Positions 34,921-47,886 of a stretch of 64,000 nucleotides of DNA are shown here, piece by piece. The stretch covers positions 98,947,375-99,011,374 of the forward strand of contig CM054179.1 of the NCBI GenBank assembly GCA_028829895.1, read 5' to 3'. The position numbers were made by a program, and so were the translations under genes. Origin of the DNA: Sinotaia quadrata (Eukaryota; Mollusca; Gastropoda; Architaenioglossa; Viviparidae). How positions within the stretch are numbered: position 1 is the stretch's first letter; each line of letters opens with the position of its first letter. Under the pieces are notes generated by a model. The model was not told the origin of the DNA, did no database searches, and worked only from the letters and a program-made list of their open reading frames with translations.

Positions 34921-36060
34921 CCGTGGAACAAATCCTGCACATTGATCCCATGTGAGTACTAAGAGGTCAAATGTTCTCACTCGTACGGCACAAACACTAC
35001 ACACGAACAGTTGTCAAAACTGAAAGGTCAAATGGACACTGTTTTTGTACGCATCCTATACGCTTACTTGGTGGGTACTAATGGTCACACTGTTAGGACA
35101 CAAGTCCTGTCCGTTAACCTTGTGAGGGTACTAAGAGGTGAAATGCTTACTATTATGGCACAAATTCTACCCATTAAACAGTGTGGGTACTAAGAGGTGA
35201 AATGCTTACTATCATGGCACAAATTCTAACCATTTTAAACAGTGTGGGTACTAAAGGTTAAAAAAAAATGCACGCTACTGTGATACACATTCTGCCCAGA
35301 GACATTTGTGAGTGCTGTCAAACGGTCGTTATTTGGGTACAAATCCTACACACGAGCAGTTGGGAGAGCTAAGATGTCAAAGGGTCGTTATTTGGGTACA
35401 ACTCCTACACACGAGCAGTTGGGAGAGCTAAGATGTCAAAGGGTCGTTATTTGGGTACAACTCCTACACACAAGCAGTTGGGAGAGCTAAGATGTCAGAT
35501 GGTCGTTATTTGGGTACAAATCCTACACGAGCTTTTGGGAGATCTAAGAGTCAAATGAACACTGTTTTGGTAAAAATCCTACATATTTACCTGTGCGGAT
35601 ACTGAGCGACACGATGTTCATTATTATTATGCTCATTATTATTTAAACTTGTGTGGATACTGAGCGGTATTATGCTCATTGATCTGGCACAGATCCTTCA
35701 CAATAACCTTGTGTGGCTGGCTACTAAGCGGTACTATGCTCATTACTACGGCACAAATCCTACTCATTAACCCCTCTGAGTATCTCACTACTATAGCAAA
35801 AATCCTCCCCATTAACCTGTGTGAATACTAAGGGGTCAAATGTATACTACTGTGGCCCAAATTGTACACATATGCAAGTGTGAGTACTAAACGATCAAAT
35901 GAATGAAACTGTGGCGTAAATCCTACTCAAGAGTCTGAGTAAATTGGAGTCAAAGTGTGTGTGAATATTAAAGGTCAACTGCACACATTATTTTTTTTCT
36001 TTTTCAGAGGGGAGACCCAAATCTTCCACAGGAGCCTATGCGAGTACCAAGGAGTCAAAA
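34921..36060. repeat. About 60-bp tandem array, diverged, about 18 copies
   Basis: Units share GCACAAATCCTACACATTAA, then CCTGTGTGAGTACTAAG, then GGTCAAATG and TACTATGG. The copies from 35310 to 35540 are the most alike (GAGCAGTTGGGAGAGCTAAG, then ATGTCAAAGGGTCGTTATTTG). The last copy (about 36018-36055) lies between a polypyrimidine-AG at 36006 and a GTGAGT at 36118. Confidence 0.85.
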
Positions 36061-36930
36061 TCACCAGACCATGGATGGCCCCGACAAGCAAACATTAACA
36101 GTTGAAGTCAAAATTCTGTGAGTCTTCAAGAAAAGAAAAGAAAAGATCCATTCCACATCCATCGCAGACACCAAGCAGTGTGTTTAGTATGGCCGACTAA
36201 ACAACAAACACTCCTGCTGCACCCCAGAGGAAACACGTCTACAAACGAGGGAGCAAAAAATGGAAAACTACCAGGCTCTCAAATCCAGAAAGAACAGAAC
36301 GTGAAATGAGATGTAATTGAGCCCAGTGGTATATGGAACAACTGAAAGCATCTCATCTGAAATGGAAGGTTCCTCCATAAACTTTCAGTGAATTACAAAC
36401 AACTGAAAACATCTCTTCTGAAATGGAAGGTTCCTCCATAAAATTTCAGAGAACCACAAACATGGTCACAGCTTGAAGCAGTCTGTCTCGGCAAATGCCT
36501 ACATTCTTCGTAAAATATTGTACCTCACAGATCCTGCCAGAAAGTTCTGAGACAGAGGATTCTTCTACTAACAGGCAGACACATGGCAGAAGCAGAAAGA
36601 AGAGGTCAATGAGTTAATAATAATTACGTCACTGACAGTAGCATAAGAAAAGCAACATGTGCAATTCACGTGTAGGTCAAAGGTTTTAAAAATATATAAA
36701 TAAACAAGCCAGGTTTAAAGAATTTTCTTTTTATATAAAATAAAAAGCTTCGAAGTGCCAATATGCTGTGAAAGGTAGATTTTCAAAATAGTCTTCCAAG
36801 TGAGTCGGGTGGTAGTGTATAGGACTGACAGTCATAGAACACCCGATGCAGGTATATTTTCAGGTGTCTAAAGATGTTAAATTCGTTACAGTAATGCAGG
36901 ATAGGTTTTGTTCAATTCATTAGTAGCTTC
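36061..36930. other. Spacer, nothing recognised
   Basis: A local duplication repeats CAACTGAAA.CATCTC(A/T)TCTG and AAATGGAAGGTTCCTCCATAAA at 36340-36390 and 36399-36450. No coding similarity. Confidence 0.5.
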
Positions 36931-36943
36931 GTGTCCCCCGCCC

Positions 36944-36965
36944 TCTCTCTCTCCCTCCCTCTCTT

Positions 36966-37009
<44 letters not shown>

Positions 37010-37162
37010 CCCCTCTCTTTCTTTCTCTCCCCCTCTCTTTCTTTCTCTCTCCCCCTCTCTTTCTTTCTCTCTCCCCCTCTTTCCTCGTCTTTCTATCTCT
37101 CTCCCTCTCTTTCTCTCTTCCCTTCTCTTTCTCCTTTTCTCTCTCTTCCTCTTTCTCTCGCT
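36944..37162. repeat. Polypyrimidine (CT/CCCTCT) microsatellite
   Basis: About 220 bases of nearly pure C and T in CTCT and CTCTTTCTTT blocks. It can adopt triplex (H-DNA) structure. Open frames across it (poly-Ser/Leu, or Arg/Glu on the other strand) are artefacts of the repeat. Confidence 0.95.
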
Positions 37163-39300
37163 CCTCAAACAGGTGTTACGTCTTTAGTTAATCAAACAGT
37201 GTGGGTCAAATAAGAGTAACAAGCGTTAGAACGAGTCTGATAGACCTCCTAGGCAACAAGCAAGGCCCACAAGCCGATGCACGAATTCTTAAAATAATTG
37301 TGTTTTTTATAGATGCAGATGTATTCCTGGCTTGTGATTCTAGTCAGCTAAAAAAGAAACAAAAATACAACCAAAAGCCAAATTAAGTAACAAATTTTGT
37401 TGTTTATTTTTTTAAAAATATTTTTGTTTGTTTGCATCTACAGATATTGTTTAGATCTGTGTGCATCGTTAAGTCCTCTGTTTAGCTGTCAGATGTTTTC
37501 AGCTTTACCGTGTTTAAATAACAAGCCTTTCCAATATTTTTCTCTGGAATTTTGAGTTACAAGATTGTTTACAGTATAGCTACATGGGTCTTGGGGGGAA
37601 AAAAAGGAGTGACGGGGGGCAAGTATTTTTTTATTTACAAATACACCCCCTAATGTCATACTCAAACTAATTTTAAGGGGCGGGGGTGGGTGGGTTAGGT
37701 TATGCTTATGTGACTGAATCTTAATGTATAAAAGCAGTGACAGCTCTCTAGCTGTTTTATAAATTATGTCATTTGCATTCAAATTGTGTTTAAATGCTGT
37801 GCAACCACTCAGCTGACAGACAGAAAGAACAAACTACTTCAAGAGAGTCACAATCTGTTGCACCGTGGTTTCCACACAAGGGATTCTTCTTTCATATGGC
37901 TGCTAAAATATTTGTCTCCCCTGAATTTATTTACACCTGGGTTTATCTGCATCTGTTTATCTACACCAGATTTTATCTACATCTGTTTTTTTTTACACCT
38001 GAGTTTATCTACATTATCTACACCTGAGTTAATCTATACCTGTTTATCTCCCCTGAGTTAATAGCAACTTTTGCTATACAAACCAGTGGAGTCTGTGAAC
38101 TTCAGGTGGTGTAGAAATTATATAATGACATCATACACACCTAACTATCATGTCGTCCAGAGCGTACAGAGTGTAAACCGACTTTTGACCTAAAAAAATC
38201 AGTGGAGTCTGGAAAAAGTTACTCTTTCTGTGTGCGAAAAGTGCCGTGATGACGAGAATCAACCTTTTTTTTTCATATATCATAAGCAACTTTATGTTTA
38301 AGAACAAGTTCTAGAATAGCAAGAATGTAGTGTGTTGCAGATGCCGTGAGGTATTTTTTTTTTAAAAGCAGTAATTACTAATGAACATCGATTTCATTTA
38401 ATTTTCATGTAACTATTACTTTGTATGTCTTTTTGCTTCGCTTTGGGACAGAGCTCTTGTAAGAGCTACCTTAACTAAGATAACTTGTACTCTTGTTTGC
38501 GTGGATTTAAAAAGTTTTCGCATTGAAAAACTTATTATTTCATCAACTTAATTTTCCTTAATGTTTCTGTGGTGTTTTCTTTGTCGGTTGGTTGAATGGT
38601 GTTGGTGTTGGTGCTGTTGTTTGTGGTGGTGTTGGTGATGGTGGTGGTTTTTCAGAGACAGTGACTGGTGCCGAGTAAATACAATGAAGTTAATGGTAGT
38701 TCAGCTGTTACACAAATACAATTACAAATGTATGCCCTGTCGAGCCAGATGCGTCTTATTTTTAGACTCAGAGAAAATATTTCAATTAAGAAGTCTGAAT
38801 TAAGCACGTTCTAAAAAGAAAGGAAGTAGCAATATGTACATACCTTTGAAACCCGCTTCAATTAGAAGGAAGTGTGAATTATCCGTGCTTGATATAAACT
38901 GTAAATTTACCAATTCCACTAGTACTGCGTTATCCCAGACTTGCAACAGATCGTGGACACAAGGTGTACTCTCCAAGATAACAAGTAGTCTGACACACTG
39001 ACACAGGTCTAACTCCTTTATTGCGTATTCCACATCATGATCACTTGAGATCTGTTTGAATTATTATTCCTTTAAGAACATTCTGTGAAGTAATTTCATC
39101 TTCTGTTCACACTTGCAAAGGGATAAAAAAAAAAAAAAATAGCCATGCACATATGCCGGGTCTCGCTTCTTCTTCTCTTTTTTAAATTTACGGATATGGA
39201 ATCACGTAATTGTTCAGGCATTGGTCAGTTTTCACTCTGAATTTGTTCCAGTTGTTGACCTCGCTGTTCACAGTCAAGTTAAAATTAATATTTCCCATTT
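37163..39300. other. Spacer with short ATTTATCTACACCTG repeats
   Basis: At 37915-38060 a short repeat of about 15-20 bp (TTTATCTACACCTGAGT) recurs. A GTTGGTG-rich tract lies at 38597-38650. No gene was recognised. Confidence 0.5.
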
Positions 39301-40592
39301 TGACGGCGACGGCCCGCGATGTAGGAGTCTAAAATAAGAACCCCGCCCATTGGATTTTTTCCTATAGGACCCATAAAACACTACAGATAGAGCTAAGAAG
39401 AACTTACTCATGCACAGACATACACAGGCAAGCACGCAGTCACAGACACACGTGCGCACACTACGTGTAATAAGAATAGCACTAACAGTAGCGATGCCAG
39501 ATAGACTCCAGACGAAGTCTAACAAGTTGAGGCAATACATAATGTTATCGGAACTCAATATACGTTCCACAGTTTTCTAAACAGGTTCATGAAATGCATT
39601 ACAAGAAAATCAAATTTCTTTTCTGGACAACCCTTTAATGATGAATACTTCCCGACTAAGCCTGAAACAGAAGGGCAGAAATGTCGTCACTGATAACAGA
39701 TAACAACCTCAGCGACTGTCGTAGATTGAGTTTATGACGTCGGGTCTTCAGTTTTTCGTTAGATAACAATTTCAGCGACTGTCGTAGACTGAGTTTATGA
39801 CGTCGGGTCTTCGTTAGCCTAACAGCGTCATATTATTTTACAGTTCCGCTAAGTAGTATACTCTCCACCCCCCACCCCATTTTTAATGTTGCACAAGGAA
39901 TCTGGAATGATTTACACAACCCAATAATGAAGCATCAGCACCAAAATGTGTGTGACAAGTAAAGATGTGAATTTCATTTTTTTCGACTCCGTGTGCCTGT
40001 GACCACTACTCACTTACAGACGAAATACAGAAATCTTAAATCTTGCAGTGCGGCCTACAAAGTCCCTATGCATGCTACTGCATAATGAGCCAGTACCGAC
40101 TGGGTGGTTGCTCTCTCGGTTTGGTTAGAAACCCGAAAACACACATTCAGCAGACAAAGGTATTGGATGAAGACCATCTCGAGACTTGGCAACACACGAT
40201 GCTGACGCATTTAACGATCTCCGGTAGGAGGCGTCTTCTCAAATGCAACTAATAAATTTTCAAAATCTATAAAGATGGCTTTTTTTTTTTTTTTTTAACT
40301 TTTCAACATTCGAGATGGAACGTAAATATCTCGAAGAACAAGTACTCGAATTATAAAGTCTGCGCGGAGAAAGGAAAGCGACATGGCAAGTATGTTGGAA
40401 TTTCATAAGGTGACTATGGCGGCCACTTTGTAGTAAAAAACATTCCTCAAAAGAAAATGGAGGAGAGTGGGGGAGGCTCCGAAATATATGTAAGGCCCTG
40501 GTTAAGTGGGTTTCCATCGATCGGACTTTATTTACCGAAAGTTAAGAACCAGATGCTTTCATATATGACTCGTCCACTTTTTGGCTGCAGCG

Positions 40593-40625
<33 letters not shown>

Positions 40626-41100
40626 CGGGGAAGAAAAAGAGACTGTGCTGTAAGACGGTCTTTGTCAGATCTATGCCTAGCAAGCCACAAGTAGCGTTTC
40701 CGGAACAGTGGCTACAACGGAAGGTCTACACTCAACCCCAAAAGATGTACTTCTAAATTTGGACTCGGACTCAGAACCTTGTGGGACTAATTTTCGTCCA
40801 GAATGAGCGAGGAAAAGAAAATGTTATTTATTATAATAGCTCAGCGGCCTATTTCGGAAGCGCTCGGAAATAGTCTTTACAGTTTTCAAAGCACAGTTCT
40901 GCGTCACTGGCCAGCTCCTTTCAGGCAGTTTGCGCGTCGGGAAGCCAGGTTGACGTCACGTTTCTATCGCGATGATCGATCAAAACGGGCAGCTGGAGAG
41001 AGAATTGATAAAAATAGGACAACGCCGGAGATAGCTATTGATCGACTCTTTGATTGATTGCTCGCTTAATTGATAGGCTGATTGATTTCAATGACCTATC
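39300..41100. promoter_or_regulatory. CpG-containing stretch, candidate upstream promoter for contactin
   Basis: CpG dinucleotides are clearly more frequent here than in flanking DNA. CRE or half-CRE sites (TGACGTC) lie at 39735 and 39798 within a 52-bp segment duplicated at 63-bp spacing (39698-39749 and 39761-39812), and a full TGACGTCA occurs at 40951-40958. ATGGCGGCC, a YY1-like motif, lies at 40414. A poly-A run of 28 bases sits at 40598. A plus-strand first exon of contactin could begin here, but no donor could be tied to a coding exon. Confidence 0.3.
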
Positions 41101-41487
41101 TATCTGCTGGAAAAAATGTGGAGCTGATTGATTCCTTGGCTTATTGAATAATCTATCGATTTGATGTCATTATCTAAAGCGTGAGCGGATCATGTGTGCG
41201 TTCATGTGTCCCTGTTACACCTTTTTGACATTATTTTTTTTGGTTGTCTGTCTGGGTTGATTTTGTTTTATAATGTTAGACCGTCAGCCCTTCATTCATA
41301 AGAGACGGAATCAGAGAGACAGACAGGGTCATATATATATTATATAGTCTCAAAGTGATGTAACACCACTGTACAGGAGAGGCGGGGAGGGAACTAGGTA
41401 GAAAAACGAAAAGAGTGTGAGGGGGAGAGAGTCAGAGTGTGTGTGGTGTGTGTGTCGGGCGTGTGAGAGAGGGACAGAGAGAGAAAT

Positions 41488-41541
<54 letters not shown>

Positions 41542-42390
41542 GCGCGTGCGTATGTCGAGCGTGTTTGAGAAAGGGACTGAGTTTGTGGGGTTGTGGTTGT
41601 GTGTGTCTTTGAGTGTGTTTTGTAAGTTTGTAAATATAATGTATGTAGTAGTAAGATAAATTTTCAACACAGTTCAACAGCATAAGGCATAATGTGGATC
41701 AGCACCATGAGATGACGTCATGAGACAACGCTGTGACGTAGTGTCCATAATTTATAATAATGCCCAGTCGTTTTCAAAATTACGAAAGCAGCTCCGTCCT
41801 TCATGTCATCCGCACAGCACGTTGTAATCGCACGACAGCCTCATTAATTAGTGAGGAAATTATTTTCAATATAAATAACGTTATGTGACTAAATAATAAA
41901 GGGTAATGAAAATGGTTACGAGTTGAATATATTAGCAATAACAAGCTCAGTCGGTTTTTTTGTAATTACGCCAAATCAATTTGTGTTTGTTTTTTTTAAA
42001 ATACTTTATTATTTTTGTTGTTTCATAGCCTTAAATTTATCAGACCGATTTGATACAATTCGGTTCCACGTCTTCCAACGTTCGCTGATTTCTCAGACTG
42101 GACGCATTTTAAGCTAAGGGCTTAGGGATGTTTTATTCACTTTAAATTTGTTTTATTTTTATAACTACTAACCCAGTGATAAGAACAGATTGATCTATAT
42201 TGCACTGATTTTGTATTAACATGTTATAGTCAGGGCAGTTGGAAGAATAAGCACATATATGACCATGTTCTAGATTTGGCAGTTTAAAGAAAAGTATTAA
42301 AATAATTAAATATGGCAGTTTGAAGTACACCTAACATTACGTCAGTTACTTTATTATTTATTACAAGTAGCAGTACTGATGTTTGTTATA
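41100..42390. other. Spacer with TG microsatellite
   Basis: A (TG)n run is at 41490-41540, within GTGTGT and GAGAGA-rich sequence from 41410 to 41625. A TA-rich palindromic stretch lies near 41332. No gene is seen. Confidence 0.55.
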
Positions 42391-42394
42391 GTAG

Positions 42395-42670
42395 TAATTC
42401 CATTCGCAGTATATATAAAGTACGACGTCATTTCATTCTCAGTACATGTATATATAAAGTACGACGTAATTTCATTCTCTGTATATATGTAAAGTACGAC
42501 GTAATTCCAATATCTGAAACTACCAGATGCGACGTAATTCCATTCTCTGTATATATATAAAGTACGACGTAATTTCATTCTCTGTATATATATAAAGTAC
42601 GACGTAATTCCATTCTCTGCCAATACAAGATGTGAAGTAATTCGATCCTCTGTAAATACAAGATGTGACG
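42395..42670. repeat. About 35-bp tandem repeat
   Basis: Units of about 35 bp contain ATATATAAAGTACGACGTAA followed by TTCCATTCTCTGT, in about seven or eight partly diverged copies. Confidence 0.8.
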
Positions 42671-43168
42671 AATTTCAATGATCACTGGGTAACTATTCAC
42701 ATCAAAACTAATATTAGATTCCATTGTTAAATAATACATCATTGTCGTTCATAGAATTTACTTTATAAATCTAGTGAAGCTGAACGATTTGTCTAGAGCC
42801 TACGAATTTTAAGAACTGATTTGTTTGTTCGTTTTCGATTGAGGGTTTGTCATAGGCTTTGTCATAGAATGAGGGCATTTCTAGAGGGAAGTTTCATTAA
42901 CCAGTCAAGCCTCGTGAGTATTATTAACCAGAAGTAGACCTTCTACTTTCGTCAGTCTTTCATGAACACATCATCTATACACGATTGGCGAGGAAGACAT
43001 TTTTATCCTGCCTTAATGTTTCTGCTTGCTGAATTCGAAATTAAAAACGGCGGAGATCATCGAACTACTGAGCAGTTGGATAAAGTATGTGACAACCACC
43101 CAACCAACTAAACCCGACCAATGATGTGGGTGTAAGACAGCAAGTGCTTATACTTTTGCTCTTAGTTT

Positions 43169-43294
43169 TAGTGATATGAAGGGAGACAATTAAGGTCAAA
43201 TGGAAATACTGAACAAACATAATAGCGTGCTTTAGTGATCTGAAGGGAGACAATTAAGGTCAAATGGAAATACTGAACAAACATAATAGCGTGC
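43169..43294. repeat. 64-bp direct duplication
   Basis: Two nearly identical copies of TAGTGATCTGAAGGGAGACA followed by ATTAAGGTCAAATGG and ATAATAGCGTGC lie side by side. The near identity indicates a recent event. Confidence 0.9.
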
Positions 43295-43900
43295 GTAGTT
43301 TTTAATTATTGAAAAGACTAAGGGAAAGCGTGAATGTGAGACGGAGAATACCATTTAAAGGACAGAATTATAAGGAGGAGTTTACTGCCCAAACTCCAAA
43401 TTAAAAAGCAAAGACACATATTAATGTACTGAAAAGATGCCATTTTATATAATAACTACTGAATAATGCCTTTTTACATAATTATTTAGAACCGTGTACA
43501 AGATTCGAAAGCACCAAAATAAAATTTAATATAATTGTTTATTTCGTTCTGAAAATATACATTAAATATATCTTCCTCCTTTACAAAATTAAAAATATTA
43601 TTTTTAAACCTCAGTGGCTAAAGTGTTATCCATATGGACCTTGTTAACCCGTCGGTTGACTTTGTCCTTTTAGTATTTAGTTTTATGCACAAAATGCAAA
43701 AGTTCACTTAGATAGATGTTCCAGAACTTTCGTGTGCGCTATTTAAGCATACCACAAGAAATATTCAAAAAGTCTTTGTGACTTCTCAAGACCAAACTCA
43801 GACTTCAATTTCCGTCATATTGGCTCTTGAATTGAATTTGCAGGAATCAACTTACAGTGACATGTTTACTGGTAAGTTTGACTACAATGTTGGATACACA
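43295..43900. other. AT-rich spacer, nothing recognised
   Basis: No coding signal, and no repeat beyond the flanking features. A 121-codon open frame starting at 43778 runs into the dispersed repeat and has no recognisable domain. Confidence 0.5.
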
Positions 43901-43904
43901 CACC

Positions 43905-44330
43905 AACCTGATCTGGTAGAGTGCAGTAGTCGCTGCTGTCTGAAGTTGATACAAAGTTACAAAACATCAAAAGCATCAAAAGGCATACTCCCCGACAAGG
44001 GCAGCACTAAATTTCAGACATATTTCAACTCTAAACTTCTTTCTCTTTTACACACATTCTCTACTTACAAATCCTGCATATTCATTAGCCCGATACACAA
44101 ACAGCATAAGAAATATAGCATCAATCAAAATTCACAAGTATAATGTACAACATAATCAAATAAGTGAAGATAGAAATAATGGTTCAGTTACATAAGCATT
44201 TCCCAATTCAAATCATAGATCAATAGCAAACATGTGCGAAATATTTCTAGGTACATTCTTTCATTATCAGTCAGAAAGTTCTAGCATATTCTTTACCTGA
44301 GTTGCCACTCCAACTCTCATACTTACAAAA
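43905..44330. repeat. Dispersed repeat family B, copy 1
   Basis: Similar to 53540-54000: GTAGAGTGCAG near 43916 and 53549, CTTACAA-TTCCTGCAT and CCGATACAC or CCTGATACAC, and AAATATTTCTA(G/A)GT recur in order. It is a diverged, incomplete copy. Confidence 0.55.
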
Positions 44331-44588
44331 TATCATCATGCGCAGTACCCGAAGGTCATGTCACGTTGACATTTAGGGACAGGCAACTTACTCTCCAACA
44401 GATGGATGGATGGATGGTGACGCCTGCATATCCATATATAGCCGGTTACACTGGTCCTTGATCTATGATCCAACAAATGTAACTGTTCTTTGATCTAATC
44501 CCAGTTTTTAAGAGATTTGAACCCTCAATCACGAAAAGTTGCAGCAATGAAACTTGTTACCATGCTGCTTTGCTACTAAACCAAAGGC

Positions 44589-45196
44589 CGCGTGAGTGCT
44601 GATACACGCTATGTGAACTGGATGTTGGACAGATAGCAACGTGAGTGCTGATACACACTATGTAAACTAGGTGACCCGTCAAATGCGCGAACGACAATTG
44701 CCCCTCCGACAAAATCGCGCCGACAAAATCGCGTTCTTTGAAATCGACAAGTTCGCGCCGCCGACAAAATTGCGATAAACATCGACAAGTGTGGCCTACT
44801 TATGTGGAGCCAAGTATTCTGGAATATTTGAATATTCATAAGAATGGCATATGTTGGACGTGATCTCCTAATATTGATCTTTAAATGAAATTATTAAGAT
44901 TTGATATATGCTTCATTCTTTTCATTGCCTTTGTGTAAGGATTATTTGCACGCAGTATCTCTTAACATTGCTTTGTGTATCGTAATATTGATATCTACCT
45001 AAGTTATTATAACATTTTTGTACGATTTAACATGTATCATCGCGATTTTGTCGTCGCGCATTTGTTCATCGCGTTTTTGTCGGCGCGCAATTGTCGTTCG
45101 CGCATTTGTCAGTGAACCTGTAAACTGGATGTTGAATAGATAGTAACGTGAGTGCTGATTCACGCTATGAGAACTGGATGTTGAAGAGGTAGCAAC
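44589..45196. repeat. 50-bp tandem repeat, 3 copies, split by a MITE
   Basis: The unit is GTGAGTGCTGATACACGCTA, TGTGAACTGGATGTTG and ACAGATAGCAAC. Copy 1 is about 44591-44640. Copy 2 begins at 44641 and resumes at 45119 after the inserted element. Copy 3 is 45148-45195. Confidence 0.85.
44670..45118. mobile_element. 449-bp non-autonomous DNA transposon with iteron-rich inverted termini
   Basis: The left end GGTGACCCGTCAAATGCGCG continues with AACGACAATTG, and the right end, read on the minus strand, GGTTCACTGACAAATGCGCG continues with AACGACAATTG. Inside each terminus CGACAAAATCGCG-type units repeat three or four times. The flanks TGTAAACT (44661-44668 and 45119-45126) form an 8-bp target duplication, 9 bp with one mismatch. 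It has no open frame. An 8-9-bp duplication fits hAT, P or Mutator-type transposases; the superfamily is unresolved. Confidence 0.85.
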
Positions 45197-45583
45197 ATTG
45201 ATTTTAATAACCACTACGCGTAGTTAGTTAGCGAGGACAGTTATTTAAGGGGTTGTGCGCGTCTTGTGCAGACTTTTAATTTTTTTAAAAATCCCATTCC
45301 TACCATTGGTTGTATTCAGCCGTTGTAAGTTTCACAATTGATGTCGACTTTACACTTAATGCGGTTTTACACTCAATTATACCAAATTTACACTTACTAT
45401 ACATAAATATACCCTTTGGCGATATTTTATACTTGTTACACATTTACACTTAAGCTAAGTTTATACTTATTCGGAGCTTTAGTTCTAGATGACTTTACAC
45501 TTACACACACTCACATACAACTACATATACACATACATACAATACACACACTCATATATATATATAAAACACGTACATACAAT

Positions 45584-45615
<32 letters not shown>

Positions 45616-46731
45616 TCAATTATATATACATATAGATAATACACATACACTTACAAACATATATACATACACACACACACACACACACACACACTCACTT
45701 TGCTTATTGTCATGTCCTTGATCTGGTAATAGTAATAATAATCATCATCAACTTTGTCATCCGATAAATATCTATAGTCATGGGAAGACTCAATATAACC
45801 TACTGCAATTATTATTATTATTATTATTATTAACCACAGTTTGACACGTAAAAGTTGAAGTACTATGCCGTTCGTGAAGTATGATCTGGAGCCTCGCCTC
45901 ATCACGCAATCTTACAAGAGATAACTTAGCTTTTTGCCGCTCTTGAATTCGGTGACGATAGATAAAAATGTTTTGTGTGCGCGTGTTGTTGTCCACGCCA
46001 TGTTGAAGGTAGCATGGCTGCATGATTTCTAACCGCCATTAAAGGAAAAGAAAAAAAAGAACGCTTTTCAAGAGTTTAACCACCCGACTGGAGCTATATC
46101 GTGTTAAGTTGTTGATCGGCCTTTACTTTCAGGTAAAAGAATTTTACGTACATGTACCAAAAAAAGTGTTTGTTTTCTTTCTAATTCGTTACTCTGTATC
46201 ATTACATTTCTTTTCTTTTTTTAAATTCTTTTGACTGACCCAGATAAATTAAAAGGAAAATAAAAGGGATGGCGACTTAGTAGATAATATTGCTGACAAA
46301 TACGGAAGCTGACAAATACATTCATTACACACTTTATCCTCTTGAGTTTAATTTCTGTGTCGCTTAAATATAAAACTGTACAAGAAAAAGACAAGAACAA
46401 TGCCTTTTACAAAATTGTTAGCCTCTGTTGTTTTGATGGTTTAAGCGGAATTCCATTCAGTATTACATATGATAACGATAAAACTAAAAATGACATGAAT
46501 CCAATTTATCTTGACCTACTTTTCAACTCATGAGTCAACCTAACATTGAATTATGTGCATACGTAATAAATATTGTGATAACCTAATTGAAATCAGCCTA
46601 AACTACGTACGTACGCTCTGTTTTGTTTTAATTATTAATGGCCAAAGTTACTAGAACGGTGTACGGGTGTCGGGGGGGGGGTATGACTTCTGTGGTCATG
46701 TAAGAACCGTTTTGTGTGTATGCTTGTGCGC

Positions 46732-46773
<42 letters not shown>

Positions 46774-47330
46774 ATGCGTATGTGCATTTTAAATAATGAT
46801 GCACAGTTAATAAAATACTTAATTATTTGGTTCATATATTAGACTAAATTGGTTTTATTATGAATTACTTTAAAATATAATTATGTATTGTTAAAGTTCG
46901 GTATCAAAATCAGTGATAGACTATTTAATTCAAAGTTAAACGTATGTACGGATATATATATATTAGATTATTATCTAATTACTCTGTAACGTGCATCCCT
47001 TTGTTACTGGTTACGATTATTAATTTTTTCAAATAAATAATTTTAATTTAAATGCACATAAAAAAATATATTGTTTTGGCTGTCACCCGAGGTTGAAAAC
47101 CCTCCTATCCTTCCACCCCATTAATATGCCAGTATGGAGATCTCTTCCCTGTGTAATACTTCCTTTAAAAGTGCAGCTTGACTGGAAATAGAATTCTAGG
47201 CATTGGAATTAATCACAATGGTTGCGTTTCAAAGTGGAAGTTCGGTAGTGGCAAGGTTCTGTGAGGGAGGTGATATTGGAGACACTTCCGGAATGGCGCA
47301 CAAAACAGATTTACTTCCCTTTGCGGACAC
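45197..47330. other. Spacer with CA, ATT and TG microsatellites
   Basis: CA-rich microsatellites lie at 45500-45695, an (ATT)n run at 45807-45830, a poly-G at 46671 and (TG)n at 46736-46771. No gene is recognised; short open frames are repeat translations. Confidence 0.55.
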
Positions 47331-47886
47331 GCACATTTGTGAATTTTCGTGCAGGTACTCCTAACTTTGAAATTATGGAAGAACTTTGTTAATAAAGTCT
47401 TTTAAAGACCAAACAACTGGAGCCGAAATATTTGATAAAGTTGAGAATTGTCCAGTAAAATATAACTTGCTATGGAACAAAATGATAAGTGTAACAACCT
47501 TGAAAAATGTCTAGTAAAATTTAACTTGCCATGAAACAAATTGGCAAGTGTAACAACCGGCGGAGCATTGTGTCTGGCCGGTAAAAAAAAAAATGTTGGA
47601 TTACTAAAATTAATTCAGAATAAAATTAATGAAAAATATCTTAATCACAATTTAAAATCCATAATTTGTATTATTCACCATCAATTATATCTGAATCACA
47701 ATCAGTTCATTAATTTGCTTCAAGAACTTGAATCTGATTATTCAAACGTTCTATGTACCACAGTCAAGTTTGATGGCTAAACTTAGGCAAGATTCTTCAG
47801 AAAACCCAAAAGATGATGTCTTTTTAGAAATGAAAAATAACAAAGATTTTCTCGAATTAACTGATAATAAACAGCTTTATGATTTT

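Noticed and set aside
36008..36117. Apparent exon between TTTTTCAG and GTGAGT with an ATG
   Set aside because: Much of it is a diverged unit of the adjacent 60-bp array, and its short frame (MDGPDKQTLTVEVKIL) ends at a stop right at the donor. Kept only as a hypothesis in the findings.
36795..36865. tRNA-like segment (GGTGGTAGTGTATAGGACTG...)
   Set aside because: The A-box-like start has no matching B box (GGTTCGAATCC) and no cloverleaf could be drawn; at most a decayed SINE head.
36908..37213. Ser/Leu-rich and Arg/Glu-rich open frames
   Set aside because: Both are translations of the CT microsatellite.
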